Origin: Clostridiales bacterium
GTDB taxonomy: Bacteria; Bacillota; Clostridia; Oscillospirales; Oscillospiraceae
Direction: 5' to 3'
NCBI GenBank assembly: GCA_004553545.1
Contig: SFLD01000010.1
Span: 1-47,131, forward strand
DNA length: 47,131 nt
Under the pieces are notes generated by a model that saw nothing but the letters and a program-made list of their open reading frames with translations, made no database searches and was not told where the DNA came from. Below, one piece after another: positions 28,245-37,776 of the stretch (positions within the stretch are counted from its first letter, which is position 1; each line of letters begins with the position of its first letter). Both the position numbers and the translations under genes were made by a program.

Positions 28245-28822
28245 CAGTCCTGCCCCCCGGTTTCCGCAAATTTTGCCCGGTCCCGGGCGATCTGCTTTCC
28301 GTAGCGCTCCGCCTCGGAGAAGACGCAGCCGCAGTACTTCTGCATGTAGAAGCCCAGCTCCCGGGCCTTCTGGTTCCCGGCCCGGAAGTTGGGCCGGAAG
28401 TCCCGGTAGAGGAACTGCACGCCGTACTCCCGCGCCAGGCGCTCGGCGGCTTCGGCAATGTCGTCGTGCCGCTGATAGACGCTGGCGAGAAGGGTCGTCG
28501 TAAAGGCGGAGAAGCCGTGCTGGGCTGCGTAGCGGGCGGTCTCCTCCAGCCGGTGGGTGTAGCAGTAGCCGCAGCGGTGGTCCAGGTCCCCCGCCACCGC
28601 CTCCACAAAGGGCCGCAGGCCGTACTCCTCCCGGACCCGGACCTCCATGCCGATGCTGGGGGCGTAGCCCAGAAGGCAGTCCCGCCGGGCCTCGTACTCC
28701 TTCCAGGGGTGGATGTTGGGGTTATACCAGAAGGCCACGGGCTCGATGCCCTCGCTCCGCAGGGGCTCGATGCAGCTCAGGGAACAGGGGGCGCAGCAGG
28801 TGTGCATGAGAACGGTCTCCAT
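28244..28822 (-). CDS. queH: Epoxyqueuosine reductase QueH
   Basis: A 192-residue DUF208-family enzyme performing the last step of queuosine synthesis, reduction of epoxyqueuosine to queuosine in tRNA. The N-terminal HTCCAPCS cysteine cluster (C9, C10, C13), NPNIHPWKEYEARR, HRCGYCYTHRL and the C-terminal GCVFSE provide the Fe-S and mononuclear iron ligands described for QueH. It is the non-orthologous replacement of cobalamin-dependent QueG. No other que gene lies in the window. A TATACT -10 box (minus strand, 28861-28856) precedes it; start ATG 28822 has AAGGAGCG upstream. Confidence 0.93.
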   Translation of the reverse strand: METVLMHTCCAPCSLSCIEPLRSEGIEPVAFWYNPNIHPWKEYEARRDCLLGYAPSIGMEVRVREEYGLRPFVEAVAGDLDHRCGYCYTHRLEETARYAAQHGFSAFTTTLLASVYQRHDDIAEAAERLAREYGVQFLYRDFRPNFRAGNQKARELGFYMQKYCGCVFSEAERYGKQIARDRAKFAETGGQD

Positions 28823-28904
28823 GGGCGTCGCTCCTTTTTGAGAGGGATTTTCCCCAGTATAGCACAGAACGCCGCTGTGGGAAAGAGGGAGATCTTCCAG
28901 TTTT

Positions 28905-28970
28905 TTAACGGCATCTTAACGCTGAGGCCAAGGTTTGTAAACGCCTTCTTAACGCGGGAAATCGTATAAT
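28905..28970 (+). promoter_or_regulatory. PhoB/PhoP-like 11-bp-phased hexamer array and -10 box of the dehydratase operon
   Basis: TTAACG (28905-28910), TTAACG (28916-28921), a degenerate GCCAAG (28927-28932), TAAACG (28938-28943) and TTAACG (28949-28954) are all spaced by exactly 5 bp, i.e. an 11-bp period. The last hexamer ends 10 bp before TATAAT 28965-28970; no ordinary -35 box is present. This is the layout of class II activation by OmpR/PhoB-family regulators, and TTAACG is one base from the Bacillus PhoP repeat TTAACA. Confidence 0.6.
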
Positions 28971-29020
28971 AGTTAAAATAGAGAACCGCGCCGCCAGCGG
29001 CGCCAAAGGAGGCAAGCATC

Positions 29021-31942
29021 ATGCGAGTCGGATTGGACGTGGGTTCCACCACCATCAAGTGCGTGGTGCTGGACGAGGACGGCCAGCTCCTTTATTCCAC
29101 CTATCAGCGGCATTTCAGCCACATCACCGAAAAGACCGGGGAGCTCCTCTCCGCCGTGGCGGAGCGCTTCCCCGGCAAGGCCCTCTTCGCCGTCTCCGGC
29201 TCCGCCGGCATGGGCATGGCGGAGGACGCCGACCTCCCCTTCGTGCAGGAGGTCTTCGCCACGAGAGTGGCCGCGAAGCGCCTGGCCCCGGGGACGGACT
29301 GCATCATCGAGCTGGGCGGCGAGGACGCCAAGATCCTCTTCCTCACCAACGGCCTGGAGGTCCGGATGAACGGCTCCTGCGCCGGCGGCACCGGCGCCTT
29401 CATCGACCAGATGGCGACCCTCCTGCGCATGACGCCGGAGGAGATGGATACCGCCGCCGCCTCGGCGGAGAAGACCTATACCATCGCCTCCCGCTGCGGC
29501 GTCTTCGCCAAGAGCGACATCCAGCCCCTCATCAACCAGGGCGCGAAGCCCGCGGACATCGCGGGCAGCATCTACCGGGCAGTGGTGAACCAGACCATCG
29601 CGGGCCTGGCCCAGGGACGGCCCATCCAGGGGAACGTCCTCTATCTCGGCGGCCCCCTGACCTTCTCCCGCTGTCTCCGCCGGAGCTTTGACGAGGCCCT
29701 GCACCTCACCGGCACCTGCCCGGAGAACAGCCTTTACTACGTGGCCATGGGCGCGGCCTTCTACGCCGACCAGTCCTTCGACCTCCGGGAGCTCTGCCAG
29801 CGCCTGCGGCGGCGCAAGTCCCTCCGGAGCTACCGCTCCCAGCCCCCGCTCTTTACCAGCGAGGCGGAATACCAGGTGTTCCATGACCGCCACGCCAGGG
29901 CCGCCGTCCCACGGGTAGCTTTCCCGGCGGACTACGCCGGCACGGTACATATCGGCATCGACTCCGGCTCCACCACCGTGAAGCTGGCGGTCATCGACGA
30001 GGACGGGAACCTCCTCTTCACGGACTACCAGCCCAACCAGGGGAGCCCCGTGGCCATCCTGCAAAAGACCCTCCTGACCCTCCGCCGGGAGCATCCTGGG
30101 ATGCATGTAGCCTCTGTCACCGCCACCGGCTACGGCGAGGACCTGGCGAAGGCTGCCTTCCACGCCGACTACGGCGTGGTGGAGACGGTGGCCCACTTCA
30201 CCGCCGCCCGCCACTTCCTGCCGGAGGTGGACTTCATCATCGACATCGGCGGCCAGGACATGAAGTGCTTCCAGATCCGCCAGGGGGCCATCAGCAACAT
30301 CTTCCTCAATGAAGCCTGCTCCTCCGGCTGCGGCAGCTTCCTCCAGACCTTTGCCCACGCCCTGGGCTATGAGGTGAAGGATTTCGCGAAGCTGGGCCTC
30401 TTTGCCGACCGTCCGGTGGATCTCGGCAGCCGCTGCACCGTCTTCATGAACTCCAGTGTCAAGCAGGCCCAGAAGGACGGCGCCAGCATCGAGAACATCT
30501 CCGCGGGCCTCTCCATCAGCGTGGTGAAGAACGCCCTCTATAAGGTCATCCGGGCCTCCTCGGCGGAGGAACTGGGTCGCCACGTGGTGGTCCAGGGCGG
30601 CACCTTCTACAACGAGGCCGTCCTCCGGGCTTTCGAGAAGGAGATGGGCGTGGAGGTCATCCGCCCGGACATCGCGGGCCTCATGGGCGCCTACGGCGCC
30701 GCCCTCTACGGCAAGAACAAGGCAAAACCCGGCCAGAAAAGCGCCCTCCTCACGGCGGAGGAGCTGGAAGCCTTCCATCAGGAGACGGAGAGCAAGCTCT
30801 GTCAGGGCTGCGGCAACCACTGCCAGCTCACCGTCAACACCTTTGCGGACGGGGCGAAGCTCGTCAGCGGCAACCGCTGCGAAAAGCCCGTCACCGGCAA
30901 GAGCGAGGACGGGGCGCGCAACCTCTGCGCCTACAAGCAGAAGCTCCTCCTCTCCTACAAGCCCGGCGAGAACCGGAGAGGGAAGATCGGCCTCCCCCTG
31001 GTCCTGGGCTTCTGGGAGCTCTACCCCTTCTGGCAAGCCTTTTTCACGAACCTGGGCTTCGCCGTCTACCATAGCCCACTCTCCACCCGGGAGCTCTACC
31101 TGAAGGGCCAGGGCACCATCCCCAGCGACACCGCCTGCTTCCCGGCGAAGCTGGCCCACGGCCACATCGCGTTCCTGGCAAAGCTGGGCCTGGACGCCAT
31201 CTTCTACCCCTGCATGAGCTACAACATCGACGAGGGCAAGGGCCAGAACCACTATAACTGCCCCGTCGTCGCCTACTACCCCGAGGTCCTGGCGGGCAAC
31301 TGCCCGGAGCTCACGGGGACCAAATTCATCTACGATTACCTGGGCATCCACAACCGCCCCGCCTTTGAAAAGCGGATGGAGGAGATCCTGAACCGGGAGT
31401 TCGGCGGCATCTCCCGCCGGGAGATCCGGGCCGCCGCCGACGCCGCCTATCAGGAGTACGCCCGCCACATGGCGGAGATCCGGACGGAAGGCCAGCGGAT
31501 CCTGGAGCGGGCACGGGCCGAGGGGCGGCGGATCATTGTCCTGGCGGGCCGTCCCTACCACATGGACCCCGAGGTGAACCACGGCATCGACGCCCTCATC
31601 GCCCAGACCGGGGCCGCCGTGGTGACGGAGGACTCCGTCTCCCATCTCGTGGAGCCCTTCCCGACAACGGTCCTGAACCAGTGGACCTATCACGCCCGGC
31701 TCTACGCCGCCGCCAAGTACTGCTGCCAGCACCCGGACTGCGATCTTGTGCAGTTGGTGAGCTTCGGCTGCGGCGTGGACGCCATCACCACCGATGAGAC
31801 CCGGGAGATCCTGGAGCAGGGCGGCAAGCTCTACACCCAGTTAAAAATCGACGAGATCACCAATCTCGGCGCGGTCCGTATCCGCTTGCGGAGCCTCTTC
31901 GCCGCTCTGGAAGAGCGGGAGGAGGAAGGAAAGGAGACCTGA
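29021..31942 (+). CDS. Acyl-CoA dehydratase activase (two BcrAD domains plus DUF2229)
   Basis: A 973-residue protein with two tandem ASKHA ATPase modules of the BadF/BadG/BcrA/BcrD type: the first starts VGLDVGSTTIK and has the NGSCAGGTGAF cysteine (C120), the second starts IGIDSGSTTVK near residue 310 with DIGGQDMK and NEACSSGCGSF. A Cys-rich stretch (CQGCGNHC) precedes the DUF2229 domain (KIGLPLVLGFWELYPFWQAF ... CMSYNI). In characterized systems the activase uses ATP to inject a low-potential electron from its [4Fe-4S] cluster into a 2-hydroxyacyl-CoA dehydratase. Many Clostridia encode this protein and the following one as a single chain of about 1400 residues; here they are split with a 2-bp gap. 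Substrate unknown. Confidence 0.88.
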   Translation: MRVGLDVGSTTIKCVVLDEDGQLLYSTYQRHFSHITEKTGELLSAVAERFPGKALFAVSGSAGMGMAEDADLPFVQEVFATRVAAKRLAPGTDCIIELGGEDAKILFLTNGLEVRMNGSCAGGTGAFIDQMATLLRMTPEEMDTAAASAEKTYTIASRCGVFAKSDIQPLINQGAKPADIAGSIYRAVVNQTIAGLAQGRPIQGNVLYLGGPLTFSRCLRRSFDEALHLTGTCPENSLYYVAMGAAFYADQSFDLRELCQRLRRRKSLRSYRSQPPLFTSEAEYQVFHDRHARAAVPRVAFPADYAGTVHIGIDSGSTTVKLAVIDEDGNLLFTDYQPNQGSPVAILQKTLLTLRREHPGMHVASVTATGYGEDLAKAAFHADYGVVETVAHFTAARHFLPEVDFIIDIGGQDMKCFQIRQGAISNIFLNEACSSGCGSFLQTFAHALGYEVKDFAKLGLFADRPVDLGSRCTVFMNSSVKQAQKDGASIENISAGLSISVVKNALYKVIRASSAEELGRHVVVQGGTFYNEAVLRAFEKEMGVEVIRPDIAGLMGAYGAALYGKNKAKPGQKSALLTAEELEAFHQETESKLCQGCGNHCQLTVNTFADGAKLVSGNRCEKPVTGKSEDGARNLCAYKQKLLLSYKPGENRRGKIGLPLVLGFWELYPFWQAFFTNLGFAVYHSPLSTRELYLKGQGTIPSDTACFPAKLAHGHIAFLAKLGLDAIFYPCMSYNIDEGKGQNHYNCPVVAYYPEVLAGNCPELTGTKFIYDYLGIHNRPAFEKRMEEILNREFGGISRREIRAAADAAYQEYARHMAEIRTEGQRILERARAEGRRIIVLAGRPYHMDPEVNHGIDALIAQTGAAVVTEDSVSHLVEPFPTTVLNQWTYHARLYAAAKYCCQHPDCDLVQLVSFGCGVDAITTDETREILEQGGKLYTQLKIDEITNLGAVRIRLRSLFAALEEREEEGKET

Positions 31943-31944
31943 GC

Positions 31945-33276
<1,332 letters not shown>

Positions 33277-33281
33277 GCAAG

Positions 33282-33313
33282 AAAAGCACCCGCCTCGGCG
33301 GGTGCTTTTTCGT
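33282..33313 (+). terminator. Terminator of the dehydratase operon
   Basis: AAAAGCACCCGCC pairs with GGCGGGTGCTTTTT around TCG, followed by CGTTTT. Confidence 0.9.
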
Positions 33314-33910
33314 TTTCCCCGATTCCCGCAGGGCGGGGACCGTCCCCACCCAACAGGTTTTCCGCCGGTTGCGTAAGGGCGGAAGCCATGCCCCGGGCGC
33401 ACCCCGCCGTCCCTCGCCACCGCAGGGCGTAGGGGCCGACGACCCCGGCGGCCCGCTTGCTGCGCACTGCCTGCGGCGCACTGCCTGCGGCGCCTGTAGG
33501 GGGCGGGTTCCGTCCCGCCCCGCGCGCAAGGCGTTCGTTCTGCACCAATTCTCGTTGGTTCCGGAATACCTCCCTCCCCGCGTAGGGGCGGACCTATGTG
33601 TCCGCCCGGACACGCCTCTTCGCGGGACCCGTTCACGGGCCGACACACAGGTCGGCCCCTACGGAGTCGACCGAAATACCCGTCAACCCCAGAAGAGCGG
33701 GCGGGGACAGAGCCCCGCCCCTACCGGTCGATCGCGGTGCCAAGCAGCGGGCCGATGTGGGCATCGGCCCCTACGAAAGGGAAGGAAGGCTGCCGCAACC
33801 ACCCGGGCCAGCGGCGCAGAGCGGAGCGTCTGCGGCGCGGATGGGAGGAAGGGGTGGGGATCGTGGCAGAGATCATCCCCAAATATCCAGCAACCTCGGA
33901 CAATCCCTCA

Positions 33911-33949
33911 GTCGCCCTGCGGGCGACAGCTCCCTTTGCACAAGGGAGC
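33911..33949. repeat. Double-hairpin repeat element (GTCGCCC / GCTCCCTT type)
   Basis: GTCGCCC-tgc-GGGCGAC (33911-33927) is followed one base later by GCTCCCTT-tgcac-AAGGGAGC (33929-33949), within CCTCAG ... CCTTG. From memory this paired-hairpin element is scattered through many gut Clostridia genomes; it is unlike the CCTAC palindromes around it. Confidence 0.6.
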
Positions 33950-34114
33950 CTTGCCCTGCGGGGGACGGGGGAGCGGGCGGACACACGGGTCCGCCCCTAC
34001 GTGGTCATCGGAATAGCCAGCAGCGCTAGACGGGGCGGGACAGAGCCCGCCCCCTACGGGAGCACCGGAAGTGCCGGCCTGCGGGCCGATGTACCGAAGG
34101 CATGGCCCCTGCCG

Positions 34115-34139
34115 CCCAAATTTCGTTCCGAAATTTGGG
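34115..34139. repeat. AT-containing palindrome inside a disrupted repeat unit
   Basis: CCCAAATTTCG-TTC-CGAAATTTGGG forms an 11-bp stem. It sits between CGGGCCGATG (34082-34091) and GGCATCGGCCCCTACG (34152-34167), which together look like the two halves of one GGGCCGATG/CATCGGCCC unit, so it may be an insertion into that unit. Confidence 0.5.
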
Positions 34140-34245
34140 GCGTCGGTCATAGGCATCGGCCCCTACGAAAGGACGGGAATCCGGATCTCCTCGTCCCCCG
34201 CGGGGCCGCAACCTCCCATCCCCTGTGACTCCGGGATGGTTTCTT

Positions 34246-34275
34246 CCAAAGGAAGGGCCTCAGCCCTTCCTTTGG
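34246..34275. terminator. Long hairpin CCAAAGGAAGGGC / GCCCTTCCTTTGG
   Basis: A perfect 13-bp stem with a CTCA loop lies in the gene-free stretch. No U-run on the plus side and no adjacent gene end, so terminator is only one option; it may be another mobile-type hairpin. The rest of 34276-34480 shows no gene. Confidence 0.35.
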
Positions 34276-34480
34276 TCGTTTCAAGGGGGGCTAGGGAGAA
34301 ATTCGAAATTCCCCAGATTTTTTCTTGGGGATCCCCCTTGATCGACAGCGGGCCCTCGCCCGCTGGCCGCACCGCCCCCACAGGGGGCGGTATTCCCCCG
34401 CGCCCCGAAGGGGACGCGGCCTGCCAGGCTTCCAGCGGAAGCCAAAGCCTCTTTTCCCTGCAAAAACCCCGGGGAATCGA

Positions 34481-34509
34481 TTGACGGGGGTCTTTGGCTG
34501 CGGTATAAT
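34481..34509 (+). promoter_or_regulatory. Promoter of the methyltransferase gene
   Basis: TTGACG 34481-34486 and TATAAT 34504-34509 are 17 bp apart; predicted start near 34516, leader of about 49 nt. It may drive the downstream mreB-like, ecf and truA genes as well. Confidence 0.8.
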
Positions 34510-34564
34510 ATGATGTTACTATGAAGGATTGTACCCTGAGGGTACCGATTCAGGGAGGTTTACT

Positions 34565-35428
34565 ATGTGGATCGCGGATCAATGGCAGGACTATGAGCTT
34601 CTGGACTGCGGCGGCGGGGAGAAGCTGGAGCGCTGGGACAAGCAGTTCCTGGTGCGCCCCGACCCCCAGGCCATCTGGGAGACCCCCCATAAAAACCCCG
34701 CCTGGCGGCGGGCCAACGCCCGCTACCTCCGCTCCCAGACCGGCGGCGGCCACTGGGAGAAGAAGGCCCTGCCGGAGAGCTGGCAGATGCACTACAGGGA
34801 TCTCACCTTCCAGGTCAAGCCCATGAACTTCAAGCACACCGGCCTCTTCCCGGAGCAGGCGGTGAACTGGGACTTCGCCATGGAGAAGATCCGGAACGCG
34901 GGCCGCCCCATCCGGGTGCTGAACCTCTTCGCCTACACCGGCGGAGCAACCGTGGCCTGCGCCAAGGCCGGGGCCGCCGTCTGCCATGTGGACGCCGCCA
35001 AGGGCATGGTGGCCTGGGCCAAGGACAACGCCCGGCTCTCGGGCCTGGCCGACGACCCCATCCGCTGGATCGTGGACGACTGCGCCAAGTTCGTGGAGCG
35101 GGAGATCCGCCGGGGCAAGCAGTATGACGCCATCATCATGGATCCCCCCAGCTACGGCCGGGGCCCCTCCGGCGAGGTCTGGAAGCTGGAGGAGAACCTC
35201 TACCCCTTCGTGAAGCTCTGCGCCGGGGTGCTCTCCGACAAGCCCCTCTTCGTCCTCATCAATTCCTACACCACGGGCCTGGCCCCCAGCGTCCTGGGCT
35301 ACCTCCTCCATGAGCTGGTGGCCGTGAAGTTCGGAGGCAAGTGCAGCTGGGATGAGCTGGGCCTTCCCGTGACGGAGACCGGCCTGGCCCTGCCCTGCGG
35401 CGCAACAGGCCGCTGGTGCGCCGAATAA
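34565..35428 (+). CDS. Class I SAM-dependent RNA methyltransferase (RlmI-like, no PUA domain)
   Basis: A 287-residue methyltransferase. The SAM motif is LNLFAYTGGATVACAKAGA, the acidic end of beta-2 is VDAAKGMV, and the catalytic-type motif is IMDPPSYGRGPSGEVWKLEENL. This combination matches the RlmI/RlmK-type group (COG1092, Methyltrans_SAM) that modifies rRNA, but the N-terminal PUA domain of RlmI is missing and replaced by about 90 residues rich in Trp (WIADQWQDYELLDCGGGEKL, PHKNPAWRRA). Start ATG 34565 follows GGGAGG with 6 nt spacing. The exact RNA target is unknown. Confidence 0.82.
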   Translation: MWIADQWQDYELLDCGGGEKLERWDKQFLVRPDPQAIWETPHKNPAWRRANARYLRSQTGGGHWEKKALPESWQMHYRDLTFQVKPMNFKHTGLFPEQAVNWDFAMEKIRNAGRPIRVLNLFAYTGGATVACAKAGAAVCHVDAAKGMVAWAKDNARLSGLADDPIRWIVDDCAKFVEREIRRGKQYDAIIMDPPSYGRGPSGEVWKLEENLYPFVKLCAGVLSDKPLFVLINSYTTGLAPSVLGYLLHELVAVKFGGKCSWDELGLPVTETGLALPCGATGRWCAE

Positions 35429-35450
35429 ATACTGAAAAGGGGGGACAGCC

Positions 35451-36032
35451 ATGAAACGCACCGCCATGCGGGGCGGCACCCTGGAGCCCTGGCTCCGGGA
35501 GCTGGCCCCCGCCCGGATCACTGTCCTGGACTGCAAGACCGGGGCGCGCTTCACGGAGCCCTCCTACGTGGCGGCGGAGTATGAGACCGTGGAGACCACG
35601 GGCCGGGACCCCGCCGCCGGCGGGCCCCGGACCTTCCCCCACTTGACCCTCCGCCGCTACCTCGCCGCCGGGCGGGAGTCCCTCCGCTATGAGGGCAGCC
35701 CCAACGTCCTGGTCTTCTCCCCCTTCCGGGACGGCCAGGTGGCCCAGTACGACGGGGCGGAGTTCCTGGTCCGGGATTTCCTGAAACGGATCCGCCCCGG
35801 CTTCCACCTTGTAAAGCCTGTCCTCTGCCTCAAGGTCCAGGAGCGGACCACCCAGGTGGAGGAGCGAGCCCTCATCGACCTGGGCACCCTCTCCGGCGGG
35901 GGGAAGGTCTTCCTCTTCCAGGAGCCCCTCTCCGCCCTTGAGGACGGAAACGGCAGCTTCCCCGGCCTCTCCCGGGCCGTGGTCTTCGATATCCTCCCCG
36001 ACCTGGGGAGCGCCCCCGCGACTACAAGTTAG
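35451..36032 (+). CDS. MreB-like protein consisting of the N-terminal half only
   Basis: A 193-residue protein. Its middle reads like subdomains IA/IB of the actin homologue MreB: TEPSYVAAEYE (MreB EPSVVA), VFSPFRDGQVAQYDGAEFLVRDFLKRI (MreB PLKDGVIADFD...), VKPVLCLKVQERTTQVEERA (MreB VPSGITEVEKRA) and KVFLFQEPLSALED (MreB EVYLIEEPMAAA). The chain stops there, so the second half with the remaining nucleotide-binding loops is absent, and the phosphate-1 loop (DLGTANT in MreB) is replaced by VLDCKTGAR. It therefore probably cannot bind ATP normally. ATG 35451 follows AAGGGGGGAC; its stop overlaps the ecfA1 ribosome binding site, coupling it to the ECF genes. Function unknown. Confidence 0.6.
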   Translation: MKRTAMRGGTLEPWLRELAPARITVLDCKTGARFTEPSYVAAEYETVETTGRDPAAGGPRTFPHLTLRRYLAAGRESLRYEGSPNVLVFSPFRDGQVAQYDGAEFLVRDFLKRIRPGFHLVKPVLCLKVQERTTQVEERALIDLGTLSGGGKVFLFQEPLSALEDGNGSFPGLSRAVVFDILPDLGSAPATTS

Positions 36033-36042
36033 GAGAATTTCC

Positions 36043-36906
36043 ATGTCTTCCATGATCGAACTGAAGGATGTCACCTTCGCCTACCCGGCGGAGGAGGGCA
36101 AGCAGACGAAAAACGCCCTGGACGGGGTCACCCTCTCCATTGAGAAGGGCAGCTTCGTGGCGGTGCTGGGCCACAACGGCTCCGGCAAGTCCACCCTGGC
36201 CAAGACCATGAACGCCATCCTCGTCCCCGCCGGCGGCAAGGTCCTGGTGGAGGGGATGGACACCGCCGAGGAAGCAAACCTCCTCGCCATCCGCCAGCGG
36301 GTGGGCATGGTCTTCCAGAACCCGGACAACCAGATCGTTGCCAACGTGGTGGAGGAGGACGTGGCCTTCGCCCCGGAGAACCTGGGCGTCCCCAGTGCAG
36401 AGATCCGCCGCCGGGTGGACGACTCCCTCCGGGATGTGGGCATGTCGGAGTTCGTCCGCCACGCCCCCCATCTCCTCTCCGGCGGGCAGAAGCAGCGGGT
36501 GGCCATTGCGGGCGTCATCGCCATGGAGCCGGACTGCATCGTCCTGGACGAGGCCACCGCCATGCTGGACCCCGTGGGCCGGCAGGAGGTCCTCTCCACC
36601 GTCCACCGCCTCAACCGGGAGAAGGGCATCACCGTGGTGCTCATCACCCACCACATGGACGAGGCCCAGGACGCCGACCGGGTCCTGGTGATGGACCACG
36701 GCAAGCTCAGGATGGACGGCACGCCGGAGGCCGTCTTCTCCCAGCCGGAGAAGCTCTGGCACATGGGCCTCACCGTGCCGGAGACCGTGGCTCTCCTCTA
36801 CCGCCTCCGGCTGGAGGGCATGGATCTGCCCCTCACCGCCATCCACACGGAAGACTGCGCCGACGCCATCCTCACCGCCCTGGGGAAGGCCGTCGAGAAG
36901 GGATAA
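36043..36906 (+). CDS. ecfA1: Energy-coupling factor transporter ATPase EcfA1
   Basis: A 287-residue ABC ATPase. Walker A GHNGSGKSTLAK near residue 47, Q-loop VFQNPDNQ (the D-N-Q form typical of ECF ATPases), signature LLSGGQKQRVAIAG, Walker B CIVLDEATAML and switch His in ITHHMDEA are all present. With EcfA2 and EcfT it forms the shared energizing module for vitamin uptake. In this copy Walker B carries DEATAML, as is common for the first Ecf ATPase. Start ATG 36043 uses AGGAG that overlaps the previous stop; a second ATG is three codons on. Only 3 bp separate it from ecfA2. Confidence 0.95.
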   Translation: MSSMIELKDVTFAYPAEEGKQTKNALDGVTLSIEKGSFVAVLGHNGSGKSTLAKTMNAILVPAGGKVLVEGMDTAEEANLLAIRQRVGMVFQNPDNQIVANVVEEDVAFAPENLGVPSAEIRRRVDDSLRDVGMSEFVRHAPHLLSGGQKQRVAIAGVIAMEPDCIVLDEATAMLDPVGRQEVLSTVHRLNREKGITVVLITHHMDEAQDADRVLVMDHGKLRMDGTPEAVFSQPEKLWHMGLTVPETVALLYRLRLEGMDLPLTAIHTEDCADAILTALGKAVEKG

Positions 36907-36909
36907 CGC

Positions 36910-37776
36910 ATGGAACCGATCATTGAAGTCCGCCACCTGACCCATACCTACTCCGTGGGCACCCCCTTCCAGCGGGACGCCGTCCACGATGTGAGCTTCA
37001 CCGTGGAGAAGGGGGAGTTCCTGGGCATCATCGGCCACACCGGCTCCGGGAAATCCACCCTTATCCAGCACCTGAACGGCCTCCTGGCCCCCACCTCCGG
37101 CGAGATCCTGCTCTCCGGGAAGAACATCTGGGCCGAGCCCAAGAAGATCCGCTCCGTCCGCTTCCGGGTGGGCCTGGTCTTCCAGTACCCGGAGTACCAG
37201 CTCTTTGAGGAGACGGTCTACAAGGACATCGCCTTCGGCCCCAGCAACATGGGCAAGACCGGGGCGGAGCTGGACCGCTGCGTCCGGGAGAGCGCGAAGC
37301 TGGTGGGCCTGGGGGAGGATACCCTGGAGAAATCCCCCTTTGAGCTCTCCGGCGGGCAGAAGCGCCGGGTGGCCCTGGCCGGGGTCATGGCCATGCGGCC
37401 GGAGGTCCTGATCCTGGACGAGCCCACGGCGGGTCTCGACCCCGCGGGCCGGGAAAACCTCATGGCCAACATCCGGGACTACCGGGAGAATACCGGCTCC
37501 ACCATCCTCCTTGTGAGCCACAGCATGGACGAGGTGGCCCGGAACGCCGACCGCATCCTGGTCCTGAAATCCGCGGGCATCCTGATGCAGGGGACGCCGA
37601 AAGAGGTCTTCGCCCGGGGCGAGGAGCTCCTCTCCGCCGGGCTGGATGTCCCCCAGGCCACCCGCATCGCCATGGCCCTCCGCCGCCGGGGCGCCGCCAT
37701 CGACCCCGCGGTCTACACCGTGGAGGACCTGAGCCGGGAGATCCTGGCCCTGAGAGGGGGGAAGGCCCCGTGCTGA
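36910..37776 (+). CDS. ecfA2: Energy-coupling factor transporter ATPase EcfA2
   Basis: A 288-residue ABC ATPase partner of EcfA1: Walker A GHTGSGKSTLIQHLNG, Q-loop VFQYPEYQLFEETVYKDIAFGP (Y-P-E-Y-Q-L-F form specific for EcfA2), signature ELSGGQKRRVALAG, Walker B VLILDEPTAGLD and switch VSHSMDEV. It overlaps ecfT, whose GTG start lies within its last codons. Confidence 0.96.
   Translation: MEPIIEVRHLTHTYSVGTPFQRDAVHDVSFTVEKGEFLGIIGHTGSGKSTLIQHLNGLLAPTSGEILLSGKNIWAEPKKIRSVRFRVGLVFQYPEYQLFEETVYKDIAFGPSNMGKTGAELDRCVRESAKLVGLGEDTLEKSPFELSGGQKRRVALAGVMAMRPEVLILDEPTAGLDPAGRENLMANIRDYRENTGSTILLVSHSMDEVARNADRILVLKSAGILMQGTPKEVFARGEELLSAGLDVPQATRIAMALRRRGAAIDPAVYTVEDLSREILALRGGKAPC

Larger units (their letters stand above)
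33429..34167. repeat. Cluster of covarying GGGCSG...CSGCCCCTAC palindromes
   Basis: At least eight units of about 27 bp lie at 33429-33455, 33496-33521, 33582-33608 (these three reversed), 33636-33663, 33698-33725, 33748-33775, 33974-34001 and 34032-34058, with a disrupted ninth at 34082-34167. Each is a stem-loop flanked on one side by CCTAC(G). Stems differ but stay paired: GGGCGGAC/GTCCGCCC, GGGCCGAC/GTCGGCCC, GGGCGGGG/CCCCGCCC, GGGCCGATG/CATCGGCCC. Loops are mostly ACACAG, ACACGG, ACATAG or ACAGAG. No transposase is present. Between them lies a tandem GCGCACTGCCTGCG duplication (33462-33495). Chance open frames here show no protein family. Confidence 0.85.

Noticed and set aside
33429..34167. 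CRISPR array
   Set aside because: Units differ in stem sequence, occur in both orientations and have irregular spacing; no cas gene is near.
33314..34480. Small proteins or a remnant transposase in the repeat region
   Set aside because: Open frames here consist of palindrome translations (Arg/Pro/Gly-rich), lack ribosome binding sites and show no transposase motif.
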